NCBI GenBank assembly: GCA_050288165.1
Contig: JBNKDG010000003.1
Span: 1 to 64,000 of the forward strand
DNA from: JAPHTQ01 sp050288165
GTDB lineage: Bacteria > Pseudomonadota > Gammaproteobacteria > Thiohalomonadales > Thiohalomonadaceae
Direction of reading: 5' to 3'
Length of the DNA: 64,000 nucleotides
Part shown: positions 42,523 to 50,991 of the stretch, one piece after another
Layout: every line of letters begins with the position of its first letter
Numbering within the stretch: position 1 is the first letter of the stretch
Made by a program: the position numbers and the translations under genes
The notes under the pieces: generated by a model
Told to the model about the DNA's origin: nothing
Seen by the model: the letters and a program-made list of their open reading frames with translations, nothing else
Database searches by the model: none

Positions 42523-43275
42523 CTAGCGGGAAGTGCGGTAGCGTAACGCCTCGAAAAGACAGATTCCGGTGGCTACCGAGACATTGAGACTTTGTACGCT
42601 GCCGTGCATCGGGATGTAGACCAGCTGGTCACAGTTCTCGCGGGTCAGGCGACGCATCCCCTTCCCTTCAGCACCCAGCACCATCGCCAGCGCACCATCG
42701 AGACGCGCCTCGTAGAGGGAAACAGCGTCATCCTCCAGTGCGGCACCGACTACCCAGACCCCGGCGTCCTGCAACATCTTGAGGGTGCGAGCCAGATTGG
42801 TGACCTGGACGAAGGGCACCGCCTCGGCAGCGCCGGAGGCGACCTTGCGCACCACCGGGGTCAAACCGCAGGCGCGATCCCGCGGCACGATCACCGCGTC
42901 GACCCCGGCGGCATCGGCACTGCGCAGACAGGCGCCCAGGTTGTGCGGGTCGGTAACGCCATCCAGTACCAGCAGGAACAGTGGCCGCTCCGCCGCGACC
43001 AATAGCTGTTCGAGGAAGCTCTCGTTCCGCTCAGCCACGCCACGAACCTTCGCTGCGACGCCCTGGTGACGCGCGCCATCGGGCAACATCCCGTCCAGTT
43101 CTTTCTTCCCAACCCAGGCGGGACTGACCCCCTGATTCTGTGCCAGTAGGGCCAGGGCGTTGAGGCGTTTATCCTTACGCTTGTCGTCGCAGAAGAGTTG
43201 CTCGATGCTGGCCGGATCGCGCTTGAGCGCCGCCTCCACCGCGTGCAGGCCGAAGATCAGGGTCGATTCGCTCAC
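42523..43275 (-). CDS. rlmB: 23S rRNA (guanosine2251-2'-O)-methyltransferase RlmB
   Basis: 250 residues. It has an N-terminal RNA-binding domain (IFGLHAVEAALKRDP) and a SPOUT/SpoU catalytic knot (LDGVTDPHNLGACLRSADA, ALAMVLGAEGKGMRRL, IPMHGSVQSLNVSVA). It methylates G2251 in the 23S P-loop. Its start overlaps the rnr stop by 4 bases, the usual rnr-rlmB pair. Confidence 0.97.
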   Translation of the reverse strand: MSESTLIFGLHAVEAALKRDPASIEQLFCDDKRKDKRLNALALLAQNQGVSPAWVGKKELDGMLPDGARHQGVAAKVRGVAERNESFLEQLLVAAERPLFLLVLDGVTDPHNLGACLRSADAAGVDAVIVPRDRACGLTPVVRKVASGAAEAVPFVQVTNLARTLKMLQDAGVWVVGAALEDDAVSLYEARLDGALAMVLGAEGKGMRRLTRENCDQLVYIPMHGSVQSLNVSVATGICLFEALRYRTSR

Positions 43276-45581
43276 GGCTTCTTACTCTTACCGCCCTTGG
43301 TCTGGAATTTTCCCTTGGCACCGGACTTGGCTTTGGGCTTCGCTTTGGACTTGGCCTTACCCCCGGCTTTCTTCTTTGGTGGCGCCTCCATCGGTTCGAC
43401 CCGCTCGTTATCCTCCAGCAACAGGTCGAAGTCGATCTTGCGATCATCCAGGTTAACCCGTGCCACCTGCACCCGCACCTTGTCGCCGAGGCGGTATATC
43501 TTGCGTGTGCGGTCGCCGACCATGCGATGGTGGCTGGGATCGAACTGGAAGTAGTCGTTGCCCAGGCCGGTGACGTGGATCAGGCCTTCCACATAGATGT
43601 CACACAGCTCGACGAAGATACCGAAGCCGGTGACGCTGCTGATGATACCGTCGAAGTTCTCGCCCACCTTGTCCATCATGTACTCGCACTTGAGCCAGTC
43701 CATCGCGTCGCGGGTCGCCTCGTCGGCGCGGCGTTCGGTCATTGAGCAGTGTTCGCCGAGTACTAGCATGTCATCGATGCCGTAACGGAAGTTCTCCACC
43801 GGCTGACCCGAAAGAATATGGCGAATAGCACGATGCACCAGCAGATCGGGATAGCGGCGGATTGGCGAGGTGAAGTGGGTGTAGGCCTTATAGGAGAGAC
43901 CGAAGTGGCCCAGATTATCCGGGCTATAGACCGCCTGATTCATGCTGCGCAGCATCACCGTCTGGATCAGGTGGGTATCGTCACGGCCCTGAATCTTGTG
44001 CATCAGCTCGGCATAATCGGCCGCCTCCGGCGCATCGCCGCCCTTGAGCGACAGACCCAGTTCGCCGAGGAATTCGCGCAGCGCGGTCAGCTTTTCCGCC
44101 TTCGGCTTGTCGTGAACCCGATAGAGGATCGGGATATTGTGACGCTTGAGGTAGTCGGCGGTGGCCACGTTGGCCATCAACATACACTCTTCGATCAGAC
44201 GGTGGGCATCGTTGCGTATCACCGGCACGATCTGCTCGATCTTCTTCTCTTCACCGAAAACGATGCGTGTTTCGGTGGTATCGAAATCAATCGCACCACG
44301 CTTCTGCCGTTCAGTCAGCAAGACCTTAAACAATGAGTAAAGGTCCTCCAGATGCGGCACCAGCTTTTTGTACTGCTTGCGCAGCGCCTCATCGCCATCC
44401 ACCAGCATCGCCGCCACCTTGGTGTAGGTAAGCCGCGCGTGGGAGCGCATCACCGCCGGGTAGAAGCTGTAGTCGTTAAGTTTGCCGCGGGCGCTGATCT
44501 GCATATCGCAGACCATACAGAGACGATCCACATCGGGGTTGAGGGAGCAGAGACCGTTGGAAAGCTCTTCCGGCAACATCGGGATCACCCGGCCGGGGAA
44601 GTAGACCGAGTTGCCACGCAGATGCGCTTCGACGTCGAGCGCCGTCCCTGCGGCGACGTAGTGGGAGACGTCGGCGATCGCCACCACCAGACGCCAGCCG
44701 TTACCCTGCGGCTCACAGAAGACCGCGTCGTCGAAGTCCATCGAGTCTTCGCCGTCGATGGTCACCAGCGGCAACTGGCGCAGATCGGTACGTCCCTTCT
44801 TGGCCGACTCCGGTACCTCGGTGGGTAGATTCTCACACTCTGCCTCAACCATCGGCGACCAGACCTGCGGCAGGTCATGGCTGCGGATCGCTATATCGAT
44901 CTCCATCCCCGGTGCCATGTGGTCGCCGAGGATCTCGACTACCCGACCGACCGCCTGTCTACGCTGGCTCGGATACTCGCGGATCTCGACAACCACCAAC
45001 TGGCCGTCCTGAGCGCCATAGGTTTGATCGGTGGGTACCAGGATGTCCTGGTTGATACGCTTGTTGTCGGCGACGACAAAGCCGACGCCCTTGTCGAAGT
45101 AGTAACGCCCGGCGACGTTAACATTGGCATGCTCCAGTACTTCGACGATGGCACCTTCGCGGCGGCCACGGCGATCGACACCGGAGACCCGTGCCAGCAC
45201 CCGGTCACCGTGCAGACATGAGTGCATCTCGCGGGCGGAGAGGAACAGGTCCTCACCGCCCTCGTCCGGTACCAGAAAACCGAAGCCGTCGGGGTGGCCG
45301 ATGACCCGGCCGCGGATCAGCTGCATCTTGCTGACCAGACCGTAGCCGCCACGGCGGTTAAAGATAATCTGCCCGTCGCGCTCCATCGCCCGCAGGCGGC
45401 GGCGCAATGCCTCCATTTGCTCTTCATCCTCGAGGCCGAGCAACGCGGCGATCTCTGTGCGATTGAGCGGCTGACCGGAATCGTCCAGCAGCTGCATGAT
45501 GAATTCACGGCTGGGAATGGGGTTATCGTATTTCTGCGCTTCGCGCTGCTGGAAGGGGTCCTTCCGAGGTTTTCGTGACAT
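43272..45581 (-). CDS. rnr: Ribonuclease R
   Basis: 3'-5' exoribonuclease of 769 residues that degrades structured RNA. In order: an N-terminal helix-turn-helix, cold-shock domains (GRVIGHPDGFGFLVPDEGG), the RNB catalytic domain (TIDGEDSMDFDDAVF with the metal-binding Asp cluster) and an S1 domain (SSVTGFGIFVELCDIYVEGL). It ends in a Lys-rich tail (KKKAGGKAKSKAKPKAK). It is divergent from tRNA-Leu. rlmB follows with a 4-base overlap. Confidence 0.97.
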   Translation of the reverse strand: MSRKPRKDPFQQREAQKYDNPIPSREFIMQLLDDSGQPLNRTEIAALLGLEDEEQMEALRRRLRAMERDGQIIFNRRGGYGLVSKMQLIRGRVIGHPDGFGFLVPDEGGEDLFLSAREMHSCLHGDRVLARVSGVDRRGRREGAIVEVLEHANVNVAGRYYFDKGVGFVVADNKRINQDILVPTDQTYGAQDGQLVVVEIREYPSQRRQAVGRVVEILGDHMAPGMEIDIAIRSHDLPQVWSPMVEAECENLPTEVPESAKKGRTDLRQLPLVTIDGEDSMDFDDAVFCEPQGNGWRLVVAIADVSHYVAAGTALDVEAHLRGNSVYFPGRVIPMLPEELSNGLCSLNPDVDRLCMVCDMQISARGKLNDYSFYPAVMRSHARLTYTKVAAMLVDGDEALRKQYKKLVPHLEDLYSLFKVLLTERQKRGAIDFDTTETRIVFGEEKKIEQIVPVIRNDAHRLIEECMLMANVATADYLKRHNIPILYRVHDKPKAEKLTALREFLGELGLSLKGGDAPEAADYAELMHKIQGRDDTHLIQTVMLRSMNQAVYSPDNLGHFGLSYKAYTHFTSPIRRYPDLLVHRAIRHILSGQPVENFRYGIDDMLVLGEHCSMTERRADEATRDAMDWLKCEYMMDKVGENFDGIISSVTGFGIFVELCDIYVEGLIHVTGLGNDYFQFDPSHHRMVGDRTRKIYRLGDKVRVQVARVNLDDRKIDFDLLLEDNERVEPMEAPPKKKAGGKAKSKAKPKAKSGAKGKFQTKGGKSKKP

Positions 45582-45660
45582 GTATTTCCTATCCTGCTGC
45601 CCGGGGGGCGTTTTCGTAATCGGCTATTCTAGCCTAGTTGGCCGTCAGATGCGCCGGGCG

Positions 45661-45690
45661 TTGACAAGAATCGCCTGCCGCTGCTAAAGT
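45661..45690 (+). promoter_or_regulatory. sigma70 promoter of tRNA-Leu
   Basis: Perfect -35 TTGACA (45661-45666), 18-base spacer, -10 TAAAGT (45685-45690). A GC-rich discriminator follows (CGCGTCC..CGCGCC), typical of stable-RNA promoters under stringent control. The tRNA begins 35 bases after the -10. Confidence 0.8.
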
Positions 45691-45725
45691 TCGCGTCCTC
45701 TCGCGCCGAAAGGCATGAGAGCCAA

Positions 45726-45812
45726 GCCGAGGTGGTGAAATTGGTAGACACGCTAGCTTCAGGTGCTAGTGGGGGAAACTCCGTGGAGGTTCGAGTCCTC
45801 TCCTCGGCACCA
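45726..45812 (+). tRNA. tRNA-Leu (anticodon CAG)
   Basis: 87 nt with the CCA end encoded. Acceptor stem GCCGAGG/CCTCGGC. D-arm with AATTGGTAG. Anticodon stem CTAGC/GCTAG with loop TTCAGGT, so the anticodon is CAG, reading CUG. A long variable arm (GGGGGAAACTCC) marks a class II tRNA. The T-arm has GGTTCGAGTCC. It has its own promoter and terminator. Confidence 0.97.
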
Positions 45813-45823
45813 TACATAATAAG

Positions 45824-45860
45824 AACCCGCATCCAGACAACTGGTGCGGGTTTTTCTTTT
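45824..45860. terminator. Terminator after tRNA-Leu, probably bidirectional
   Basis: ACCCGCATCCAG pairs with CTGGTGCGGGT around ACAA, followed by TTTTTCTTTT on the plus strand. The reverse strand has a weaker T-rich tail, so it may also stop transcripts of the LpxR-like gene, which ends at 45900. Confidence 0.88.
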
Positions 45861-45899
45861 GGGCGAACCTCCACGGCCGTGAAGGTTGTCCACCTGTCA

Positions 45900-46970
45900 T
45901 CAGTAGGAATAACTCAGGGTAAGGCTCCCCCAGTCCGTGTCCAGCCCGGTGTTATTCCTGAATTCTGATGTACGTGAGCGCAGACTCAAACTTAATGTCC
46001 ACTGCTGCACCGGTTCCCAGGTGATACCCAGGGCGGTTTCAGTAATGAGCGGAATCAAATCGTCAGCACCGTAAACCACATCGCTATCCATAAACTGCCC
46101 CTGCAACATGGCATTGTAGATTCGATAACGACCGATCACGCCCCACCAGAGAAACAGTTCGTGTTCGTTAGTATGAGGTCTCAAGACTGAGGGACTACCG
46201 AGGTTGATGTAATCACCGAACACTGGCGAAAATTCCCACCACGGTCTGGTGATACGACCGAGTCGCCCACCAACACCGAAACCGATCTCAGTCGTCGTAC
46301 CAATACTGGCGCCCAGCATGCTACCCACCGAATAGGACAGGCCAGCATCTGATTGATAGTGAAGATGTAGTTTTTTTCGGGCCACGGTATACATGGCGGT
46401 CAATTCGCCACCATCGCCAATCTGATGTTCCCACCCCTGAGGAACATCATTGCCCAGAAATCGGTGGAGCTCTTTTTGAATATTTTCACCCAACTCTGAA
46501 CCAATCACCCCCAGAGAAAAATTTGAGTGATAGCTAATTTGTTCCTCCACATTTACGGCCAGTTGCGTGTTGGAGAGAAATATCAGATTTGCGTAGGGGC
46601 GATCGTTGTAGACCGGTAGTCGGGTACGGATATTGGCAGGCGTAAAGGCTTCCACACCGAAGGAAATACTGTGCAAAAGATAGTGAGGACCTTCCGTATA
46701 GAGTGTCGAAAGACCTGTCCAGCTATTCAGGGTGGAGAGAATCGGGTCGAGGGAATACCAGTAATCCGCTGCACGCTGGCCTGACAGAGTGAGCGACATA
46801 CCACCAGTGTATTGCTGATCCCTGGCCGTAGGAAAAAACAGATCGTTATCTACCTGCACACTCCAGCCGGTAGCGTATTCCTCATTGGCATAGTTCGAGT
46901 GTGCAGCCTGGACGTCATGTGAGATCATGCACTGAAGAAATATTACTATGCCGAACCACTGCCACTTCAT
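45900..46970 (-). CDS. LpxR-like outer-membrane lipid A deacylase family protein
   Basis: 356 residues from the ATG at 46970. The signal peptide is WFGIVIFLQCMISHDVQA. The mature part is a beta barrel ending in an aromatic residue (SLTLSYSY). Family signatures are VDNDLFF, DQQYTGGMSLTLSG, YNDRPYANL, and LHRFLGNDVPQGWEHQI, which holds the conserved His and the P-x-GW-x-x-Q motif of LpxR. LpxR removes the 3' acyloxyacyl chain of lipid A; activity here is inferred. An ATG three codons upstream is also possible. It is convergent with tRNA-Leu and divergent from the Ig-like gene. Base composition is lower in GC than the flanking core genes. Confidence 0.8.
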   Translation of the reverse strand: MKWQWFGIVIFLQCMISHDVQAAHSNYANEEYATGWSVQVDNDLFFPTARDQQYTGGMSLTLSGQRAADYWYSLDPILSTLNSWTGLSTLYTEGPHYLLHSISFGVEAFTPANIRTRLPVYNDRPYANLIFLSNTQLAVNVEEQISYHSNFSLGVIGSELGENIQKELHRFLGNDVPQGWEHQIGDGGELTAMYTVARKKLHLHYQSDAGLSYSVGSMLGASIGTTTEIGFGVGGRLGRITRPWWEFSPVFGDYINLGSPSVLRPHTNEHELFLWWGVIGRYRIYNAMLQGQFMDSDVVYGADDLIPLITETALGITWEPVQQWTLSLSLRSRTSEFRNNTGLDTDWGSLTLSYSY

Positions 46971-47297
46971 CGCCAGCATACACACAATCCTATGACGCTT
47001 ACCCCAAGGGAGAAGAAAAAACGCACGACGATTATCAAGCACCTATTCTGACACCGAACACGCTGCACGAGAATGTGTTAACTAATTGATAAAACGCAAA
47101 AACCTGCCCCACCTCATAATACAGCAGCTTACGCGCCAACAAAGCCATACAATCATTGTGAATTAGTATGTCTTTAGTTAAGCTCACGGTGCACTTCAAG
47201 TGGAGTGTACTACTGGACTCTCCCCACGAGTCAGCAGGGTGACAGTCACAACCCACCAGTAGTCATTGGAGCAATGTAATATGAAAAGGACCCCATC
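46971..47297. other. 327-bp divergent intergenic region of the accessory pair
   Basis: No supported gene; AT-rich. It contains a small palindrome CACTTCAAGTG (47192-47202) and must carry promoters for the LpxR-like and Ig-like genes, but no clear consensus is visible. AAAAGGA at 47284-47290 is the ribosome-binding site of the gene at 47298. Confidence 0.4.
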
Positions 47298-49397
47298 ATG
47301 AAGACTTATCGAAGTTTACTAATTTTTCTGATATGTATTTTCCCCCTCTCTGTTTCAGCTAAAGGTTTGATTAGTGCGGACGCCGGTACGGATCAAACTG
47401 TATCGCAAGGGACCCTGGTATCATTGAATGGTGATGCTGTACTCAAAAACAAAGGTCTGAAGAAAACCAAAATAGTTTCATTCAGTTGGTCTCAAATAGT
47501 CGGCACGCAGGTCGACCTGAATGACTCGGATACGGCAAGCACCAGTTTTCTCGCCCCACAACCCAACGCCAGCGAAGAAACGCTGCAATTTGAGCTAACT
47601 GTCACAGCGACACTCGGCGAGTGTAAGAAGCACCAGAAACACTGGTCGCAGCACAAAAGAGATGATCGTAGACATGACGATGACCGAGATAAACATTGCC
47701 GAACAGTGGCAGCCACAGACACCGTTAACGTTACGGTTACCGGTGATGTAGTAGCGACTACTTCATTTATTACCGGACACGTAACAGATGTTGCTGGCAA
47801 TCCCGTCGTCGCTAACATCGAAGTACTTGGTAATGATACCTCACTGCAAAGTGATCTCAGCGACTCTTTGGGAGACTTCGACCTCAAACTACCTGATAAC
47901 GCGAAGTACGTGCTGAAATTTACCGCTCCCGGTTACGCGGTTCAGTCAGTACCGGTGAAATCACCCACTGCGGACGAGTCGATATTCCTCGAAGTAACAA
48001 TGATCGCACGTGGTGATACACAGACTTTCGATAGTTCCTCTTCTGTATCCTTGACTGGTGCAGACGGTGCATCTGTGTCACTGAGTCCGGGTAGTTTTGT
48101 TGATGCCAATGGGAATACGGTAACCGGCAATATTGACGTCACTATTACCCCGGTTGATGTATCCCATCCAGCCACACTCGCCGCATTCCCCGGAGAATTC
48201 TCCGGCGTACTTGAGGGTGACTCGACTGATACCCCGATTGTCAGCCTGGGCACAGTGGAGTATGTCTTCACACAAAATGGCCAGCCGTTGCAGCTTGCTG
48301 CGGGACAAAACGCCTCGATCGAAATCCCCATCTACTTTTCCACCTATCAAGATGGTAATGCAGTAAATATTGGTGACCTGATTCCACTCTGGTCACTGAA
48401 TGCCGATACAGGTATCTGGGCACAGGAAGGAACAGGAACCGTAGTAGCCTCTGCAGATTCACCTACAGGCATGGCAATGTCTGCGACCAGTACGCACTTC
48501 ACCTGGTGGAACTGTGACGTCAGCATGAATACCGCACAGGCTATTGTTACGGTCTATGGTGCGGATTCAGGTACGGCTGTTATCAAGGCACATACTGACG
48601 CAGATATTGGTTGGCGCCCGTCCACGGTGGATACCGTTTCGCCTATCGGGACACCGACCAACCCACTTTATATTCCCAGTAATGGCGAAGTCTGCTTCTG
48701 GGCAGACATCACTTATACCAACGGCTTCAGTGCTACTACACTGGTAGAGTGCGTCACTGCTGCACCGAGTTCACTTATTTATGTTGATCTCTATGCGCCT
48801 GTGGCTGGCCCACTGGCGATTACGACACAACCTATAGACACTTCTGGTGTGCTCAATGTAAGTGGTTATCTTAACTACCCGGTTACTCCTGTCCGCATCC
48901 GTCCGGTGACAATGGAAACAGCTGTTAGCTACAGCATTGTCTCCGGTATATTGCCAAGTGGTATGGCAATGACAACCGTCAATGCCACTCAGGCGATGAT
49001 TGCTGGCATACCCACTGAAGCAGGTAATTTCAGCATCGTGGTAGAAGCTGTGGATGTCGATGGGAATACTGACACGGTAACCATTAATTACATGATCAGT
49101 ACTGATACACCACCGCCTGATCTGGGGACCTTTATAGAAATAAACTATAGTAATCCACCTGTTGTATACGATCTTAACGATTACAATAGCGGCGGCGATG
49201 CCACTAGTTGGACGCTCACCTATAATCCGTTGTGGGAACAAGTCCCTCCTCCGTCAGGTGTGAGTCTTGATCCTGCCACAGGTCTTCTAACCATCAGTGA
49301 CACCTGTGTGTACTGGCAAGGCATAGTTATCGCCACCAACTCCAGCGGCAGTTCAGAGGTAGGTATATGGATTGATGACTACCCAAATTGCTACTAA
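47298..49397 (+). CDS. Secreted multi-domain Ig-like protein with a His/Asp-rich loop
   Basis: 699 residues, with a signal peptide ending PLSVSAKG. The order is: a PKD/K319-like domain (ADAGTDQTVSQGTLVSLNG, residues 25-150) interrupted by a charged loop starting at ECKKHQKHWSQHK and ending at DKHCR; a carboxypeptidase-regulatory-like domain (ITGHVTDVAGNPVVANIEV, 155-235); a region seen in surface proteins (SLSPGSFVDANGNTVTGNID, 240-350); more beta sandwiches; and a putative-Ig (He_PIG-type) domain with GIPTEAGNFSIVVEAVD near residue 575. It has no transmembrane anchor or sorting motif, so it is probably periplasmic or extracellular. GC is lower than in neighbours. The function is unknown. A good terminator follows. 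Confidence 0.75.
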   Translation: MKTYRSLLIFLICIFPLSVSAKGLISADAGTDQTVSQGTLVSLNGDAVLKNKGLKKTKIVSFSWSQIVGTQVDLNDSDTASTSFLAPQPNASEETLQFELTVTATLGECKKHQKHWSQHKRDDRRHDDDRDKHCRTVAATDTVNVTVTGDVVATTSFITGHVTDVAGNPVVANIEVLGNDTSLQSDLSDSLGDFDLKLPDNAKYVLKFTAPGYAVQSVPVKSPTADESIFLEVTMIARGDTQTFDSSSSVSLTGADGASVSLSPGSFVDANGNTVTGNIDVTITPVDVSHPATLAAFPGEFSGVLEGDSTDTPIVSLGTVEYVFTQNGQPLQLAAGQNASIEIPIYFSTYQDGNAVNIGDLIPLWSLNADTGIWAQEGTGTVVASADSPTGMAMSATSTHFTWWNCDVSMNTAQAIVTVYGADSGTAVIKAHTDADIGWRPSTVDTVSPIGTPTNPLYIPSNGEVCFWADITYTNGFSATTLVECVTAAPSSLIYVDLYAPVAGPLAITTQPIDTSGVLNVSGYLNYPVTPVRIRPVTMETAVSYSIVSGILPSGMAMTTVNATQAMIAGIPTEAGNFSIVVEAVDVDGNTDTVTINYMISTDTPPPDLGTFIEINYSNPPVVYDLNDYNSGGDATSWTLTYNPLWEQVPPPSGVSLDPATGLLTISDTCVYWQGIVIATNSSGSSEVGIWIDDYPNCY

Positions 49398-49450
49398 GGT
49401 TCTTAGTCATATCCACTAACATGGAATGTTCAGAGGATTTCCTGTAGCGC

Positions 49451-49490
49451 AACACCTCTTCCTGTTCCAAGCAGGAAGAGGTGTTTCTTA
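49451..49490 (+). terminator. Terminator of the Ig-like protein gene
   Basis: AACACCTCTTCCTG (49451-49464) pairs with CAGGAAGAGGTGTT (49472-49485) around a 7-base loop, followed by TCTTAT. It lies 53 bases after the stop codon. Confidence 0.75.
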
Positions 49491-49519
49491 TAGCGAAGGG
49501 ACACACATTCTTACGACGT

Positions 49520-49549
49520 AAAAAAAGCGGGGATAACCCCGCTTTTTTT
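49520..49549. terminator. Bidirectional intrinsic terminator beside purA
   Basis: AAAAAAAGCGGGG (49520-49532) pairs with CCCCGCTTTTTTT (49537-49549) around ATAA. It has T-runs on both strands. It ends purA transcription on the minus strand and backs up the Ig-like gene terminator on the plus strand. Confidence 0.92.
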
Positions 49550-49571
49550 CATGTTGGAAACCAGCAGTTGC

Positions 49572-50882
49572 TCAGGCAAACGGGTCGCGCAGTACGATGG
49601 TATCGGCGCGGTCAGGGCCGGTAGAGATGATATCGACCGGAATACCAACCACCTCTTCGATCTTTTTGATGTAAGCCTTGGCGTTTGCCGACAGGTCATC
49701 GTAGTTACGTACGCCGACAGTGCTCTCCTTCCAGCCGGGTACTTCTATGTATTCCGGTTTGCACTGCTCGTACGCATCGGCACCGATGGGCGGACTCTCC
49801 AGGCTCTTACCGTCGCAGGTGTAGCCTGTAGCAATACGCAGGCTCTCCAGACCATCCAGTACATCCATCTTGGTCAGACAGATACCGGAAAGAGAGTTGA
49901 GCTGCACCGAGCGACGCAGGCTTACCGCGTCGAGCCAGCCGCAACGACGTGCACGACCGGTGGTGGAACCGAATTCATGGCCCTGATCGGCCATGTGCTT
50001 GCCGACGGGGTCAACCAGACCGGCACCGTCATACAGTTCGGTCGGGAAAGGACCGGCACCGACGCGGGTGGTATAAGCCTTGGTGATGCCGAGGATGTAA
50101 TCGATATCGCGCGGACCGACACCGGTACCGGTGCAGGCACCACCGGCGGTGGCATTGGATGAGGTTACATAGGGATAGGTGCCGTGGTCGATATCGAGCA
50201 GGGTTCCCTGCGCGCCCTCGAACATAATGCTTTTGCCTTCGCTGCGATAGCGATGCAGCAGGCCGGTCACATCGGTAACCATCGGCCGAATACGCTCCGC
50301 CATCTCCAACCCCTGATCCAGCACCTGCTGGAAATCGACGATGTCGGTTTTGAAGTAATTTTTCAGGGCAAAGTTGTGATAATCGAGCACCTCGCCGAGA
50401 CGTGCGGCAAAACGCTCACGGTGCATCATGTCACCGACCTTGAGGCCGCGACGGGAAATCTTGTCTTCGTAGGCAGGACCGATACCGCGACCGGTAGTGC
50501 CGATCGCCTTCTTGCCACGGGCCAGCTCACGCGCCTGATCCAGCGCGATGTGGTAGGGCAGGATCAGGGTACATGCCTCACTGATCTTCAGCCGCTCGCT
50601 CGCAGGCACCCCGCTCTCTTCCAGCATCGCCAGTTCATGCAGCAGCGCTTCGGGTGAAAGCACCACACCGTTACCGATCATGCATTCGACACCTTCACGC
50701 AGCACACCGGAAGGGATCAGGTGCAATACGGTCTTCTTGCCGTCGATGACCAGGGTGTGTCCGGCGTTATGGCCGCCCTGGAAACGGACCACGGCCTGGG
50801 CCTTGTCGGTCAACAGGTCGACGACCTTGCCCTTGCCCTCATCACCCCACTGGGTCCCGATTACGACGACATTCTTACCCAT
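49572..50882 (-). CDS. purA: Adenylosuccinate synthetase
   Basis: GTP-dependent enzyme that converts IMP to adenylosuccinate. It has 436 residues from the ATG at 50882 (MGKNVVVIGTQWGDEGKGK), which carries the family P-loop. Other markers are QGGHNAGHTLV, GTTGRGIGPAYEDK, FEGAQGTLLDIDHGTYPYV and TTGRARRCGWLDAV. It is the last gene of the hfl-hisZ-purA run, 109 bases after hisZ, and is followed by a strong terminator. Confidence 0.98.
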   Translation of the reverse strand: MGKNVVVIGTQWGDEGKGKVVDLLTDKAQAVVRFQGGHNAGHTLVIDGKKTVLHLIPSGVLREGVECMIGNGVVLSPEALLHELAMLEESGVPASERLKISEACTLILPYHIALDQARELARGKKAIGTTGRGIGPAYEDKISRRGLKVGDMMHRERFAARLGEVLDYHNFALKNYFKTDIVDFQQVLDQGLEMAERIRPMVTDVTGLLHRYRSEGKSIMFEGAQGTLLDIDHGTYPYVTSSNATAGGACTGTGVGPRDIDYILGITKAYTTRVGAGPFPTELYDGAGLVDPVGKHMADQGHEFGSTTGRARRCGWLDAVSLRRSVQLNSLSGICLTKMDVLDGLESLRIATGYTCDGKSLESPPIGADAYEQCKPEYIEVPGWKESTVGVRNYDDLSANAKAYIKKIEEVVGIPVDIISTGPDRADTIVLRDPFA

Positions 50883-50991
50883 GATTCTCGCTCTCTGTTC
50901 AGACACACACTGCCCCGCTTCACGGAGCGGGCATATTCTGCGGCGTGGGTGCCGCTGTGAAAACCAAAAAATACCTTGTAAGGGATAAAAG

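Noticed and set aside
45809..49500. tRNA-derived attachment-site duplication for the accessory pair
   Set aside because: No second copy of the tRNA-Leu 3' end was found by eye between 45,813 and 49,571, and no integrase is present there.
50883..50991. Hairpin CCCGCT/AGCGGG between hisZ and purA as a terminator
   Set aside because: It has a 6-bp stem with no T-run after it, which is too weak to call.
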